Of a stretch of DNA of 64,000 bases, positions 1-11,995 are shown one piece after another. Each line of letters starts with the position of its first letter. Position 1 is the first letter of the stretch. The notes under the pieces were generated by a model. It did not search any database. It had not been told where the DNA came from and saw only the letters and a list, made by a program, of their open reading frames with translations. Source of the stretch: Owenia fusiformis (Eukaryota > Annelida > Polychaeta > Sabellida > Oweniidae); the NCBI GenBank assembly GCA_903813345.2, contig CAIIXF020000006.1, forward strand, positions 25,489,936 to 25,553,935, given 5' to 3'. A program made the translations under genes and the position numbers.

Positions 1-36
1 GATACAGACACCGATGCTGAATTTCTCGGCAGTGAC
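1..36 (-). CDS. Possible exon of unidentified gene, cut by window edge
   Basis: On the minus strand a TTTTTAG acceptor is followed by an open frame reading VTAEKFSIGVCI to the window edge. If joined in phase 0 to the possible exon at 98-222, the reading DSDMDK/VTAEKFSIGVCI stays open. I do not recognise the protein. It does not resemble the C-terminal part of the UHRF1BP1 family as I know it, so a separate gene is more likely. Only 12 codons are visible, so this is weak evidence. Confidence 0.3.
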
Positions 37-97
37 CTAAAAATTATCAAGAAAATGAATTACAAATGGAAATGAACACATTATATCTATCATGTAC

Positions 98-222
98 CTT
101 ATCCATGTCACTGTCATTAATAAATTCAAACATGACAAAAAACATCTCTTCGTAGATGTAAGGAGCAGCTATGCATGGAAGAATGATTACATTTGACTGA
201 CATACCCATTCATCTAACAACA
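98..222 (-). CDS. Possible exon of the same unidentified gene
   Basis: The minus strand has an open stretch containing LLDEWVCQSN and, later, PYIYEEMFFVMFEFIND. It ends at an AAG/GTACAT donor that would splice in phase 0 to the next piece at 1-36. The 5' limit is uncertain: the AG just before the ATG at 222 lacks a good pyrimidine tract, and the frame stays open upstream to 280. The residue mix (acidic and aromatic, few low-complexity runs) looks more coding-like than the surrounding AT-rich DNA. I do not recognise the product. Confidence 0.3.
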
Positions 223-280
223 TCTTGGATGTTTGCAAGATATTTATCATAATTATCAGATAAAAATTGATCTTTTCCAT

Positions 281-1803
281 AACTCAGAGCACTATTAATA
301 AGCGCTCACAAGATACTAATTTTTTTCATTATTCAGTCGAAGAATAGAGATATTTCGACACGGCTCTGTTCCCTATAATTATGAATCAGCAAAACAAGAC
401 AACAACAGTCAACACAAACCTGTTTTCATTTCTCTAGAGCTCTATCACTGAACACTAAGAGTATATTAATCGCATTATTGAACAACGATTTCCAATAGGC
501 TTGTTTTTCATTAGAATTTGCACAAACGAGACAAGACACTGCGTTATTTATACAATTCTTTGAGGACAGCTGATGGAATATAAATCAAAGATTTTAATAC
601 ATTAATCATCAGAACTAGTGTTTAAGTTATCAAAGATAATATTTTTTCTGAAAAATATCAGCCATTTTGAATTAAGTAGCCATATTGAAAATTCTTCTCT
701 CAAGCAGTGGTCCTACACCTATAATGCTTAAAGGCAGGGCTCCACTATAAAAGCAGAAAGTCAGTTAGAAAATGAAGTAATAGCATGTTTGAATTTTAAA
801 TGTCTACAGAATCTGACACCTAAAACCTGTTTTTCCATATATCTCTAGTATTTTTGCACAGAATCAGCTAAATTTTGTCACAATTATTCATGAATATATT
901 CTGAATCAGATGGTCATTATATTTTTAAATAGTAGTACCTATCTGGGTTAAATTTGACGATGGCTTCTCTATATCCCCCTGGAACTTCAATGGGATAATA
1001 ATAAACATATTGACCTCCTGATTCCATAGAATGAATGACAAAATAACTACTAAAAAGTAATACTCTGTGACAATCACCAGAAGAAGATGGGTGACATTTT
1101 CTAATACCCATTAAAATAAAATATTGCACCCATTAAGAAATAATGATATGATTTCTCAGTGTAGTGTAGGGGATGTCCTCTTAATGGAACTATCAACTAA
1201 GAAGATGAGGAACAGTCCCATCAACATTAAAAGGTAATACAAGACCTTTTATAATTATTTCATTGCAGATATTGAGTAGAAGGATCGTGCAGAGTTTATC
1301 AACTAAGACGGGATGGGGATGATTCCTAGAACGACTTAATGGTAACATAAATCTGTACAGTAATACAATGTTATGATTCTTTCATTTCAGAAACAAATGC
1401 GGACAAATTAGACACGAGCTTCGTTAGCGAAATTGAGATGACTCAACTACATGTAACTCAACTACATTGAACACCTGGAGAATCAATAAATAAAGAATAC
1501 AAATACATCAGGGATTTTCCGATACTAATTCTCTATGTGAATTTGAGATACTGACATCACGGATGTAAAGATTAATTAATTGTACTGTCTATCAACTTCC
1601 ATTAACTCGAGCATATATACTCTCAAACCAAACTGAATTTGATGTGAGATACAATAGAAAATGATTTCATGTTTTATGAAACTATTCATAAACACAATAC
1701 AGTTATAGTAATTTCATATAAAACCACTCTTGGGGAAATTATAGTTTTTGGAAAACTGAAGGAATATTGTGAAATATCTAATTGATCCTAAAGTCACAAG
1801 AAA
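281..1803. other. Non-coding stretch with a degraded dispersed repeat
   Basis: I see no gene here. About 640-760 resembles the unit found at 51200-52430 (CCATTTTGAATTAAG, then CATATTGAAAATTC and a 'gtcctacac' block). About 945-1010 resembles the tail of that same family (CTATATCCCCCTGGAACTTC followed by a GGGATAATAATAA block). The rest, including the 700 bp before the GPCR start, is AT-rich with no recognisable element. Confidence 0.5.
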
Positions 1804-2883
1804 ATGGCGATAACAAATGTGACGTTTTCAACGATAGACACCAATGGCAGTTATGGACCAAAAATACAGCCTATGGATGACGATAATGGCAGTTCCCGTA
1901 ATGAATTCGATCCAGTGGATTATCCTGATACAGCGAGACTTGTGACAATTATAGGTGGCGCTATTATACTGCTTGGTGGATTATTCTTGAACTCCATGAC
2001 AATAAAGACAATTTATAAAACCCCAAAGTTACATAACGTCACATACTTGTTCCTGGTCCTACTCAATGGTAATGATATTGTCTTCTCTGTTTGGTCGATT
2101 ACCTTCATTGTAATCACAGACATTTATAACAAATGGATCTTTGGATCAGGTTTCTGCCAAGCGTTTGCCTTCGTTAATGGAACATTGCTCGGACTTGAAC
2201 TATTCATGCTTATGTTTATAACAATGAGCCGTTACATCAAGGTTGTCCACCCCCAGTATTTCAATATCATATTTACGAAGAAGTCAATCATGGGTATGAT
2301 TTTATTTGCGATTATATTCGTCACAGCCTGTTTGCTTCCTCCTTTGACAGGCATGTGGGGGGAAATTGAATATATCGCACGTAAGAACATATGTAGCTTT
2401 AAGGATAAGAATGACAATTATCATATGTTCCTAGAGGGCATCACAGTATTGCTTCCACTAACTGTCATCATTATAAGCTACGTCAGAATATACATAGTGG
2501 TTCATAACCAATCGAAAACTCTTAAACGTCACAGTCTCATGCCCAATGGGGACACGAAACGTCCACCTAGTAACACAATGCTTAAACGTAAAGAACGCCA
2601 GCTCACAAAAACACTAGTGGCTCTCGTTGTGACATTCATTCTCTCGTACACTCCATATTTGGTTGTAGCTGGTGTTGATAAAGAAATCCAGTATCCTATT
2701 TTACATAGAATCGCAACCATATTGCTATGGTCGAACTCATGCTGGAATAATGTTGTATTAGTTGGGATGAATTCACAGTTTAGGGATTATTGGTTGGCAC
2801 AATTGAAATGTAAGGACGTCCCCGCAGACCACTCCCCAGTCGTGAAAAGGGTCTCCGACTCAACGAACATTCCACCAGAGTGA
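1804..2883 (+). CDS. Rhodopsin-like (class A) G protein-coupled receptor, single exon
   Basis: An intact 359-residue frame with seven hydrophobic segments. The N-terminus has three N-glycosylation sequons (N5, N14, N28). TM1 carries N63 (GLFLNS), TM2 carries D91 (NGND), and the TM3/ECL2 cysteine pair is probably C118 and C197. The DRY motif reads SRY (142-144). TM5 has P218 and Y226 (ISYVRIY). The TM6 CWxP motif reads SYTP (281-284). NPxxY at the end of TM7 is altered to NNVVL, followed by a helix-8-like NSQFRDYW. The usual TM4 tryptophan is not evident. The ATG sits in a good context (AAGAAAATGG) and there is no intron. Such variants occur in orphan invertebrate receptors of the melatonin/Tre1/Moody type, but the ligand cannot be told from sequence. 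If the minus-strand lipid-transfer gene continues leftward, this gene lies inside its intron. Confidence 0.9.
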   Translation: MAITNVTFSTIDTNGSYGPKIQPMDDDNGSSRNEFDPVDYPDTARLVTIIGGAIILLGGLFLNSMTIKTIYKTPKLHNVTYLFLVLLNGNDIVFSVWSITFIVITDIYNKWIFGSGFCQAFAFVNGTLLGLELFMLMFITMSRYIKVVHPQYFNIIFTKKSIMGMILFAIIFVTACLLPPLTGMWGEIEYIARKNICSFKDKNDNYHMFLEGITVLLPLTVIIISYVRIYIVVHNQSKTLKRHSLMPNGDTKRPPSNTMLKRKERQLTKTLVALVVTFILSYTPYLVVAGVDKEIQYPILHRIATILLWSNSCWNNVVLVGMNSQFRDYWLAQLKCKDVPADHSPVVKRVSDSTNIPPE

Positions 2884-3963
2884 GTGTCTATAATTGTAAA
2901 AATTCTGAGCTTAGATGTCATTATGGTCACACTAAATACACAAATGAGACTGGTCATTAAAAACTGATGAAAATGTTACGGATGTGAGACGAATAATTTC
3001 AAAACCTTTCCGAAGACTTGGACTCAGATGTTATCTTTGTTACATTCAATCAATCTAATGTGGAATTTTCTGAAGACAGTCAAATTGGAGATAAAGGTAA
3101 AATATAGATATATATATATGTATATACAGGGCGTTAAATAAGTACTGATAAAGGTAAAATAAATTTATATGTATATACATGTGGAGCAAAAAGAATGGAT
3201 TCAAAAAAAGAAATAACAAGGTAAAATAAAAAAACAGTAACACTGAACAATGGGTTCTTAATGAAATTGTGGCATGAGATAGATGTTTAAAAGAGAAATC
3301 AATGCACTATTAAGAAATATATAGATGTACATTTGTTTGAAAATTTATTCATTGAACTTGTTAAACACTAATTGAAATTGTAAAAGCACTCTTTGAGAAT
3401 TTGGTTTTTGATAAATATTTCGATTCCACCGAAGCAAATATTTTTGTTTGTTATTTTTGAAATATTTTTCCTATCTTCATTTATTTATGTTAAACTTAGG
3501 GAAATATATGAGGAAAATCCAATTATCCAACATTTGATCTTAATAATGTGGTTTATTGTGTCAAAGAATCAATATTCACCTGTCGGGCCGATTCAAAAGT
3601 AATAGACCAAATTTTTCTTTGGGAAGAGTCATTTCATTTACAGTTTTGAGAATGGTCAGGGTTTGATTCAAAATAGAACCATTTCATTCTCTCAGGAAAA
3701 TTGACAGGATCCCTTATTAGACCATTGTAATAAACTTTTCACGTTAGATTGATGAATTGTAACGATGTTTTCCATCATGAACATCAAGCCAATAATCGAT
3801 GACATGATTGATTTGTGTCTCAGTTTTTTCAATAGGCTCAGGAAGGCTACATGTAATCATGAAAGAGGCTTGGGAGACTTTCTTATCCTAAAATACACAA
3901 ACATTTTAGGCTGTTAAAAATAAAAGGTCATAATATAGCACCCAAAGGTGCAATAAAAATGGG
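2884..3963. other. AT-rich stretch downstream of the GPCR
   Basis: Presumed 3' UTR and intergenic DNA. It contains a TA-rich microsatellite near 3100-3125 and a short direct repeat of 'ataaaggtaaaata'. I see no further gene. The short open frames here are AT-rich chance frames. Confidence 0.5.
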
Positions 3964-5501
3964 ACATTTTAGAGAGAGAGAGAGAGTCCTCTTAAGCTAC
4001 AATAAGTCGTCGCATGAGAATAACTTTGTACTATCTCACATTTTTACGGAACTGAGAAATCAAGGTTTGAAAGTTTAGAGGTCTGTATCTTACTTAGTAT
4101 TGCTATGTGAAACTTGATTTTTTGTATGTCACCTGGTCTCACCCTAGAGATATCTTATATGAAATATCATACCTTGAAACAATTTACAAGATCCTTTTTT
4201 AAAACTATGGAAATGGAGTTGATACAATTTCCCACCGGAATAACAGCTTATTTCTAATTTCAAATTGTCATATCTGATATCACCTGTTTCAACCAATCAA
4301 CTCTCTAAGTATTGGTCATGTGACTTGCAAAACTTGGAGTTATAACAATCTTATATTAAAACAAAGTATGCCAATATGCATGTTATTGTATCTAGAATGA
4401 AAAATAATGTTTTGCTTTGTAAAAAAATCTTCAAAAACCAAAGAATATTATTTAATAAAATAAAGAAAATTCAATTTATAAAACTTTAAAATCAATTTCT
4501 CAAATAAGTACAATTATTTCTTAATTTTGGAATCTCAGGACACCCTTCAAAAAGAATTTATTGCATTTGAAACCAAGGCAGAAGTACAATGCATTGAAAC
4601 CAATGACGCCAATACGGTCCCCCACATATTTCCCTCGGTATAAACCCTGTAGCCTAAACCTCCCATTGTGGGATCCACAGCCTTTACTATCCTTTTAGTT
4701 CAGAAGCGTTAGGTAAAGAGGGACTCTGATAAATCAGAATGTAAACCTCCCAGCACATTACAATGTAGCCCCTAAGGGCCGGTCCGCTGGTCATTATCAG
4801 GTTATTTTCGATACAGACTAGTTGATTTTTTCACTGGGTATAGGAGAATAACATTGCAACTGGTCCGTAATTCCATTTTGACCAGCAGGTTTCAGATCCT
4901 TAGGGCCTAAGACATAACCAATTTTTATTACATGTACATGGAAGAAATTTGAAAATAGAAAAATAATTTCTAATTCATTTTAGATTAATGAAAGTGATGA
5001 AACCTCGATTTAGGTAATCACATTTTGTTCATTGGGATGCAGCTATCATTATCCATTCATTTTCTGTGGTTTGCTACTCTGTGGAGTACAATTGGGAATT
5101 GAAGCAATTGTAGAAGTGGAGACTAAGAGTGGCTCTTTGTAAAGAAATTGAACCAATTTGTTACTTTTCCAAAATAAAATGGAGATGATCTAAAAACAAT
5201 GATCCCAAAAATGCAAAAGAAAAGACAAATCTGAAAAACATACTAGTAATAAAATAACTAAAAAGATCCCAGATGTTCAGTGAAAAGCACAAAGTAAATC
5301 ATAGATGAAGAAAAAATAAAATAAGTGTTTTAAGGGACTATACTTACATAAAGATAACTCGTTATTGATATAGTGTATGGTCAGTAAAAGTTAAAGCTAG
5401 TTTAAATAGATTTAGCTTTTTTCCACAAACTATAAAACATCATTTTGAAAGAGATTTCAATAGTATACAGACAGTGATTGCCTTTGAGCAATGTAGTGTA
5501 C

Positions 5502-5670
5502 AAATAGTGACTGCCATTGAGGGAAATAGTGCAAAATATTTTCCTCAAGGGAATATCCTGTCCACTGACATGTTCCCGAGGCTGCAGGCCGAGGGAACAA
5601 GTCAGTAGACAGGATATTCCCGAGAGGAAAATTTTTACACTATTTCCCGAAAATGTGGCAGTCACTATTT
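5502..5670. repeat. Perfect-ended hairpin (about 70-bp arms)
   Basis: AAATAGTGACTGCCATTGAG at 5502 pairs with its near complement ending at 5670. The arms continue through 'ggaatatcctgtc' and 'gacaggatattcc' toward a centre with CCCGAGGCTGCAGGCCGAGGG. It looks like a MITE nested in the larger fold-back element. Confidence 0.7.
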
Positions 5671-5757
5671 GTTTTATTATATACCTGATAAAGTACTCTT
5701 TAAACAAAAACAAAATGAGAAGTCTTTTCATGTCAATATCTGGTGATTAGTACAATT

Positions 5758-6205
5758 CATCTTCCCTGAAAGCAGGGATTTAGGACTTTCCAGGGAATTT
5801 TTTCATCTATTCCATGTCATGTGACCATGAATAAGCCAATGAGCATCTAGAATACATTTGAGGTATATAATAATGCAAAATATGACAGTTACTATTTGTT
5901 TTGATTACTATATCTAGTATATAACCTATTATTATGTACTCTATTTGAAGAAACAAATAAGTAGTCTTTCATTTTCAACATTTAATGATGACAGCTCCGT
6001 GTATGCATTTCTATTGCCTTTGGCCATTCAAACCCCTATAAGACCTGGTAGCAGGGAAGATAAAGGGTACTTTTGACTGCTCACATGATCTAATTAACTG
6101 GTCATTTGTACTTTTCATCTTCCCTGGTAGCAAGGATTTAGGTTTTTGAGGAAATTAGTAATTCTATTTCATATCATGTGGCCATGAATAATCCAATGAG
6201 CATCC
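5758..6205. repeat. Direct repeat pair of about 95 bp
   Basis: About 5758-5850 and 6113-6205 share a block running from 'ttcatcttccctg' to 'ccaatgagcat', with moderate divergence. This indicates an internal duplication within the fold-back element. Confidence 0.55.
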
Positions 6206-6738
6206 ATAATAGAGTAATTGAGGGCATATAATTTGAATATGCATGGGATTACACATACTGTATCATTTTATTTTTTTGATCTACTTGTAATAGTTCTAAA
6301 ACTAAAACATGAAAGGCCAGGCATGCAAACTGGCATGGTATTCCGATGTGTTACAAAACATTATTTCATTCTAGATACAATAACATGCATATTGGCATAC
6401 TTCGTTTTAATATAAGATTGTTATAACTCCAAGTTTTGCAAGTCACATGACCAATTCTTAGAGAGTTGATTGGTTGAAACAGTTGATAACAGATATGACA
6501 ATTTGAAATTAGAAATAAGCTGTTTGTCTGGAGATGGTACAATTTCACACTGAATTCTAGCTTAATGAGAGGGAATTGAGATGGGGCATGTATCTGAGCT
6601 GAAAGCCTGTGTTTCAAATAGTAAAATTCCATGTCTATCTCAATTTTTTTGAAAATGGCAGTTAGTACAAAGTTATTCTCACGCGATGAAGTATCTTATC
6701 ATGCCCCATCCAACGCTCTCTCTCTATGAAATCTAAGT

Positions 6739-7786
6739 GTTAATACAGACTGTTGTTAATTCTAGTAATTGATCTCGGTTTCAATTTTCATGTGACCATG
6801 ATGCCATCTATCCTCTTGGGTTCCTCGTGATGAAAATGTTGTTTGCACCAATAGGGAGGAGATAATGATGGTAGAGGTCAATGGCAGCACTGCATGTGAA
6901 CCAAAAGCCTCTAACGGCCACGCTGACTGTCATGGTGATGTCACAGATTGGTTTTATTAAACCGTTGGCAGCTATGGAAGACGGATGATTGTACTTAATC
7001 CACCTTGAATCCAGAACAAAACTTCGCACAATTGATTTTTTATAAAATAAAACTTTGACTAGAAAACAGGAGCATCTTGCCTTAATTCCTGGTGCCTGCT
7101 ACTAAGCCAATACATATGTTCAGAACAAAAACTTACTGAAGATTTATCCTCAGAGATAATATTCCCACACCATATGATATCATATCTGTTATGATTGAAT
7201 AAATTAACATTAATGATGAATTTGTTATGGTGGAGCAAGGAGCATGGTCCTGAGGTACAACAACATAATGAGTGAATGGTGTCACTGATTTAAAATTAGA
7301 GAAAAAAGTATCAGACTATATTCAGGAAAATTGAGTAGACTCGGCAACACAGAAAATAGTCAAATACAGCCCTAATAAGTGGATAAACTGATCTCATGTA
7401 TTCAAATCAGATGCATCCTCAATCCAAGGGACTGAGCTGGGGCTGGTCCATTTGTCAATGCTGGTTTTGATTCAGACCAGTTGATTACTATATCAAATAC
7501 AAGAAAGTAACATTAAGACTAGTTCTAATGGCATTTTGACAAGTTGCTGTATGGCCAGTAACAAGAGACCTCCAAAAAGTGACCCCATTTTACATCTATT
7601 ATGGGAATATAGGCTCTGTAGGCTCAAGGTCTGGAGGCCTACAATCTCAAACAATCATAGAGCGCCACACCAATGTTCTAACTTAGGAAGTTAGTGACAC
7701 AGGCATATACAATGTTGAACAAATTAATACATATACGCATTACCACAACAGTTATGCTCAACTGCATTCAACTACACAGCCAATAT
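6739..7786. other. No recognisable gene
   Basis: A minus-strand open stretch at 6808-7029 contains VSVAVRGFWFTCSAAID, but no supported splice pair and no family match were seen. The rest is unique-looking AT-rich DNA. Confidence 0.4.
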
Positions 7787-7952
7787 AATTCGACGCCGTT
7801 TCGGCACCGAAAAAATTCGACACTGTTCCGGCACCATTTCGACACCGTTTCGGCACCGAAACCTTTCGACACCAAAATTTGCTATCGGACTAGTCAGTCC
7901 ATTTGGTGCCGAAATGGCACCGAAATTTGGCACCGAAACGGTGTAGCTCACC
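7787..7952. mobile_element. GC-richer fold-back MITE
   Basis: Repeated TTTCGGCACCGAAA-like blocks on the left pair with TTTGGTGCCGAAATGGC and CACCGAAACGGTGTAG blocks on the right. The base composition differs sharply from its surroundings. There is no coding potential, and the open frames across it on both strands are a by-product of the repeats. Confidence 0.6.
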
Positions 7953-8154
7953 AACAACAGTATTTGAAGTACCAGCTTCAGAGGTACATATTTTCGTGTC
8001 ATATGATATATTCAATTTCAAACATAAGATTATGTGTTTTAACTTTATGTTTATTGATGATACTTTTTGTCTTATTGTTTAACATTGCATTAAGAACTTT
8101 TTGAGACAGTGAAGTTGTTGCTATGGATACTACATGATATTATACTCAAGGAAT

Positions 8155-8325
8155 AAGGACTGAGATTTTATGATTTATGGCGTAATAAATGACCGCATTT
8201 TTATTCTGGTCATTGTTAAAAGACCAAAATCGCGTAGCGACTAGCGATTGAGGTCTTTGGCAATGTTCAGAACAAAATATGAGGTCATATATCTGACATA
8301 AATCATAAAATCAAGGTCTTTGTTA
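8155..8325. mobile_element. Short inverted-repeat element
   Basis: Arms of about 50 bp: GAGATTTTATGATTTAT at 8163 pairs with ATAAATCATAAAATC near 8300. An inner pair, 'gaccgcatttttattctg' with 'cagaacaaaatatgaggtc', continues the stem. The centre contains CGCGTAGCGACTAGCG. Confidence 0.6.
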
Positions 8326-10180
8326 CGATTCTAATATGATAAACAGACAAGAAACACTGTTATATGCATTTAGGAAAAGCGGTCATACATACTCCAATAT
8401 AGACCAGTAAATCAATTGTCCTAACTATTGTGACGTCACGTATCATATTAGAAACAGCATTACATGTATATATATATATATTATTTTCTCCTTCAAAAGC
8501 ATTTACTAGGTCATTTAGGATATTTATATTTCATTTTGTAATGATGGAGTATCTTTTGGGAGATAATCATATTTTAAATTACAAGAAAGGTTAATTGTAC
8601 ATATTGCTTGTAATTTTGTAACCCCCTATAGATCTGATTCCGTCTTCAATATTTTAAGTATATTTCTTTTCTACTCCTTCTGATGAAAAACCCTGGGAAT
8701 GAATGTAATAAACTGAACAAATAAACTTAAATTAAATGATATCTTATTGACATGTCCTACTGTTCAATAAAAAATAATTCAATTACATTTGTCTGATCTT
8801 TTGTCCCTTGTGAGACATTTGATTGAATATTATTTTCCCGTTGCATGATTCCACAATGAGGGTGATGATATACTAGAAAAAACAAGTGCGGTAGATCACA
8901 GTTGATTAACAGAAAACCTTGCATGAAATTGTAAATTTAATATTTCAAATTACATAATAAAGACGTAAGGGTGGAATTAGTAAGAAAAAAAGTAGACTAA
9001 TGGGGAATCAGCCTTTAAATTATAAAATAAATCCAGAAATCATTTTTTTGTTGAAATAACTTAAGAAAATGATAGGAAATGAGCGGAACTTGAGGGAGCT
9101 TTAAACACAGGCAGAGTAAGTGACAGAACACGGAGAAGCTAAAACATCGGAAGACCCAATCACTTATGCAAACACTGACAGAGAATAATTTCTGAAGTCA
9201 ATTCTAACAGTGACAAAGCCAGCTGATTAACTTCTAGTGCACATTCTTGGCTACTTACACCTTTGGTGCTTCGGTGCTTCAATTCTTTCATCATAGTGAT
9301 TTCCCTGGAATTTCCCCTTAACTTTCATTTTAAAATTTTAATTGAGCGCAATGCTACAGCTTATAAAGTAGCTCTCCGATATAAGAAACATTACATGTAC
9401 ATAATTTTCTCAAGGCTTTGTAATACTCGAAACTAATAGAACTTCTAACCTAACTTCTACCTGAATGAAATAAATCATCACCAGAAATTTGTATTCAGTT
9501 AAAAGTATTGTCAACACTTGTTTGGGTAGCTGCTAATTCATCACATTATTGCCTTAATCAAGGGCAGAAGAAGTGAGCAGCTTCCACAATTCTTTCATAT
9601 TCTATCGTATTCGGGGATTCCCCATTACATGACGTCCAATCAAATTGCAGGATGTGATCACGTGAACAATCATGAGCATGTGCTCCTTCAGTGCAGCGCA
9701 TGCGTAAAGTAAAATTTAAAATCGTGGAAATTGCGTTTTTTTCAGTTTATCAACATTTCAACATCATCATTTCAAAACTACGGTTATACTATTATTATAT
9801 TGAAGTTACTCGATCCAAACTTGAAGAGAATACTCATAAAACAACAGCAAACATTGTGAGATCCATTTCAATGGCAAATGAGGCCTGTTTATGAAACTGG
9901 TCATCGAACGTGCCGAATACTACAGGTCATCTTTGGGAAATCTCCCCCCTGATCAAGGGTTTGAAATATTATGACACCCTCCAAACAAAAATATGAAATG
10001 AAAAAGACTATAAAACAGATACATTAGGTTTTATGGAACTCATTTTGACATGATCTGCTATCAAATGTCAATAAATATGAGACATCATGAAGAACATCTC
10101 TTTTTATGAGGTTAAATAATGGATATTAGGTATAAAAAAGATTTATTGTGGCAAAACCAGGGATGTACCCAAAATCAAAA
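8326..10180. other. No recognisable gene or element
   Basis: AT-rich. A short cluster at 9600-9690 has TGACGTCCAATC and CACGTG words, but nothing downstream looks like a gene. Confidence 0.4.
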
Positions 10181-10182
10181 CA

Positions 10183-10320
10183 AGGCAATAACATGCAAAA
10201 ACAAAAATTCACCATGTAGCAATGGATGTAATGGATGCCAAACATCCAACACCAACTGCTGAACACCATCCACAAAAAGTTGGAGACTATAAAAACATGT
10301 CACCACATGTAGTAGGGGCT
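10183..10320 (+). repeat. Dispersed TTAACATG/GTCACC family, copy 1 (diverged)
   Basis: Matches the consensus seen at 35328, 45360 and 59268: a 5' block 'caaggca-taacatgcaaaa', an inner CCAAC-ACC run, 'ccacaaaaagttggagact', and a 'catgtcaccac' end. Same orientation as the other eight copies. Confidence 0.55.
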
Positions 10321-10339
10321 CCAAACAAAGTGAGTCAAA

Positions 10340-11995
10340 TTCAAATTTAGAAAAAAAAATAGGTGAGACGACACATCAGTTTCAATAACAGACAATGAAA
10401 AAACTAAGCTACAGATGGCCTCAAGTGTAAATCAATAAAATTAGTACCGTGGGTACTGGGCTCACATGGTGACAGAAAAAACCGGATATAATTTTTTGCT
10501 GATTTTTTGTAATACAACTACTCTTTACAGTGACATGGCTTTTTGCAATGCAAGACACCTGAAATTATTTGTAAAGCTAGGAAATAGGCCAAAATTGAAT
10601 TTCGCGAGACAAAAATGGCGACCATATTGAAATCAGGCAAGCTTTTGAACCAGGAGTCATAGGGGAGTTTTTTTGTATTGATGTTGAACAAAAATAATGT
10701 GAAACTGGAATCCTATCGACAGAGGTTTTAAGCAAATGGTTCAAAAGAGGATTTCGCGAGACAGATGGACAAATCAATGTTAACTAAAATGGCTGAAAAT
10801 AAAAAAACAGATATAATATTTTGCTAATTTTATGTAACAAAATTATTTCATACAACTACTCTTTACAGTGACACGGCTTTTTACAATGCAGGACAGCTGG
10901 AATTATTTGTAAAGCTAGGAAATGGGCAAAAAGTGAATTTCGCGGAACAAGAATGGCGACAATTTTGAAAATAGGCGAGCTTTTGAACCAAGAGTCATAG
11001 GAGAGTTTTTTGTATTGATGTTGAACAAAATTAACTTAAAACGGAAATCCTATCGACAGAGGGTTTAAGGTAAATGGTCCAAAAGTGGATTTTGCGAGAC
11101 AGATGAACAAATCAATGTTAACTAAAATAGCTGAAAATAAAAAAAATTGATATCATTTTTCGCTGATTTTTCGTAACAAAATTATTTCATACATCTACTC
11201 TTTACATTGACATGGATTTTTACAATGTAGGACACTTGAAATTATTTGTAAAGCTAGGAAATGGGTCAAAAGTGAATTTCGCGAGACAAAAATGGCGGTC
11301 ATTTTGAAAATAGGCAAGCTTTTGAACCAGGAGTCATAGGGGAGTTTTCTGTATTGATGTTGAACAGAAATAACTTAAAACAGGAATCCTATCGACAGAG
11401 GTTTTAAAACGTGCCACTGTTATTGACGGAAAGTGGATTTCGCGAGTCATATAGACAAATCAATGTTAACTAAAATGGCTGAAAATAAAAAAAATGGATA
11501 CAATTTTTCGCTGATTTTTTGTAACAATATTATTACATATATCTACCCTTTACATTGACATGGAATTTTTCAGTGTAGGACACCTGAAATTATTTGTAAA
11601 GCTAGGAAATGGGTCAAAAGTGAATTTGCGAGACAAAAGTGACGGCCATTTTGAAAATAGGCGAGCTTTTGGACCAGGAGTCATAGGGGAGTTTTCTGTA
11701 TTGATGTTGAACAGAAATAACTTAAAACAGGAATCCTATCGACAGAGGTTTTAAAACAAATGGGTCAAAAGTGAATTTCGCGAGACAAAAGTGGCGGCCA
11801 TTTTGAAAATAGGCGAGCTTTTGAACCAGGAGTCATAAGGGAGTTTTCTGTATTGATGTTGAACAGAAATAACTTAAAACAGGAATCCTATCGACAGAGG
11901 TTTTAAAACGTGCCACTATTGTTGACGGACGGACAGACGGACAGACGGACAGACAGACGGACAAGTGAGTGATTGCAAAAGCTCACCATGTGAGC
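10340..11995 (+). repeat. Tandem array of about 320-350-bp units with a GGAC-rich tail
   Basis: Units begin near 10488, 10806, 11147 and 11497, with a partial unit from 11756. Each includes 'tttgtaaagctaggaaatgg', a 'ttcgcgagacaaaaatggcg' block, 'ttttgaaccaggagtcata' and 'cctatcgacagaggtttta'. The array ends in a GGACAGAC microsatellite (about 11928-11962) followed by AGTGAGTGATTGCAAAAGCT and CACCATGTGAGCTAA. I take this as a dispersed repetitive element with internal tandem units. The weak open frames within it are not genes. Confidence 0.75.

Larger units (their letters stand above)
3964..6738. mobile_element. Large fold-back element with imperfect inverted arms
   Basis: Sequence at about 4215-4425 is the reverse complement, with mismatches, of about 6352-6545; both share a block around 'ggagttataacaatcttat' and its complement. 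The pairing continues outward (4010-4035 with 6660-6695, the 'agtacaaagttattctca' block) to an AG run at 3972 and a CT run near 6716. The middle holds no recognisable transposase. It does hold a smaller hairpin and a direct repeat. A non-autonomous fold-back DNA element is the simplest reading. Ends and target duplication are not resolved. Confidence 0.6.

Noticed and set aside
6808-7029. Minus-strand frame with VSVAVRGFWFTCSAAID, considered as an exon
   Set aside because: No convincing acceptor-donor pair and no match to the lipid-transfer family; kept only as a note.
7694-8104. 136-codon plus-strand frame
   Set aside because: Runs through a fold-back MITE and then AT-rich sequence; the apparent coding signal comes from CACCGAAA-type repeats.
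9600-9900. Promoter-like CRE, CCAAT and E-box words with a 67-codon frame downstream
   Set aside because: The frame shows no coding character and the words are common by chance in AT-rich DNA of this length.
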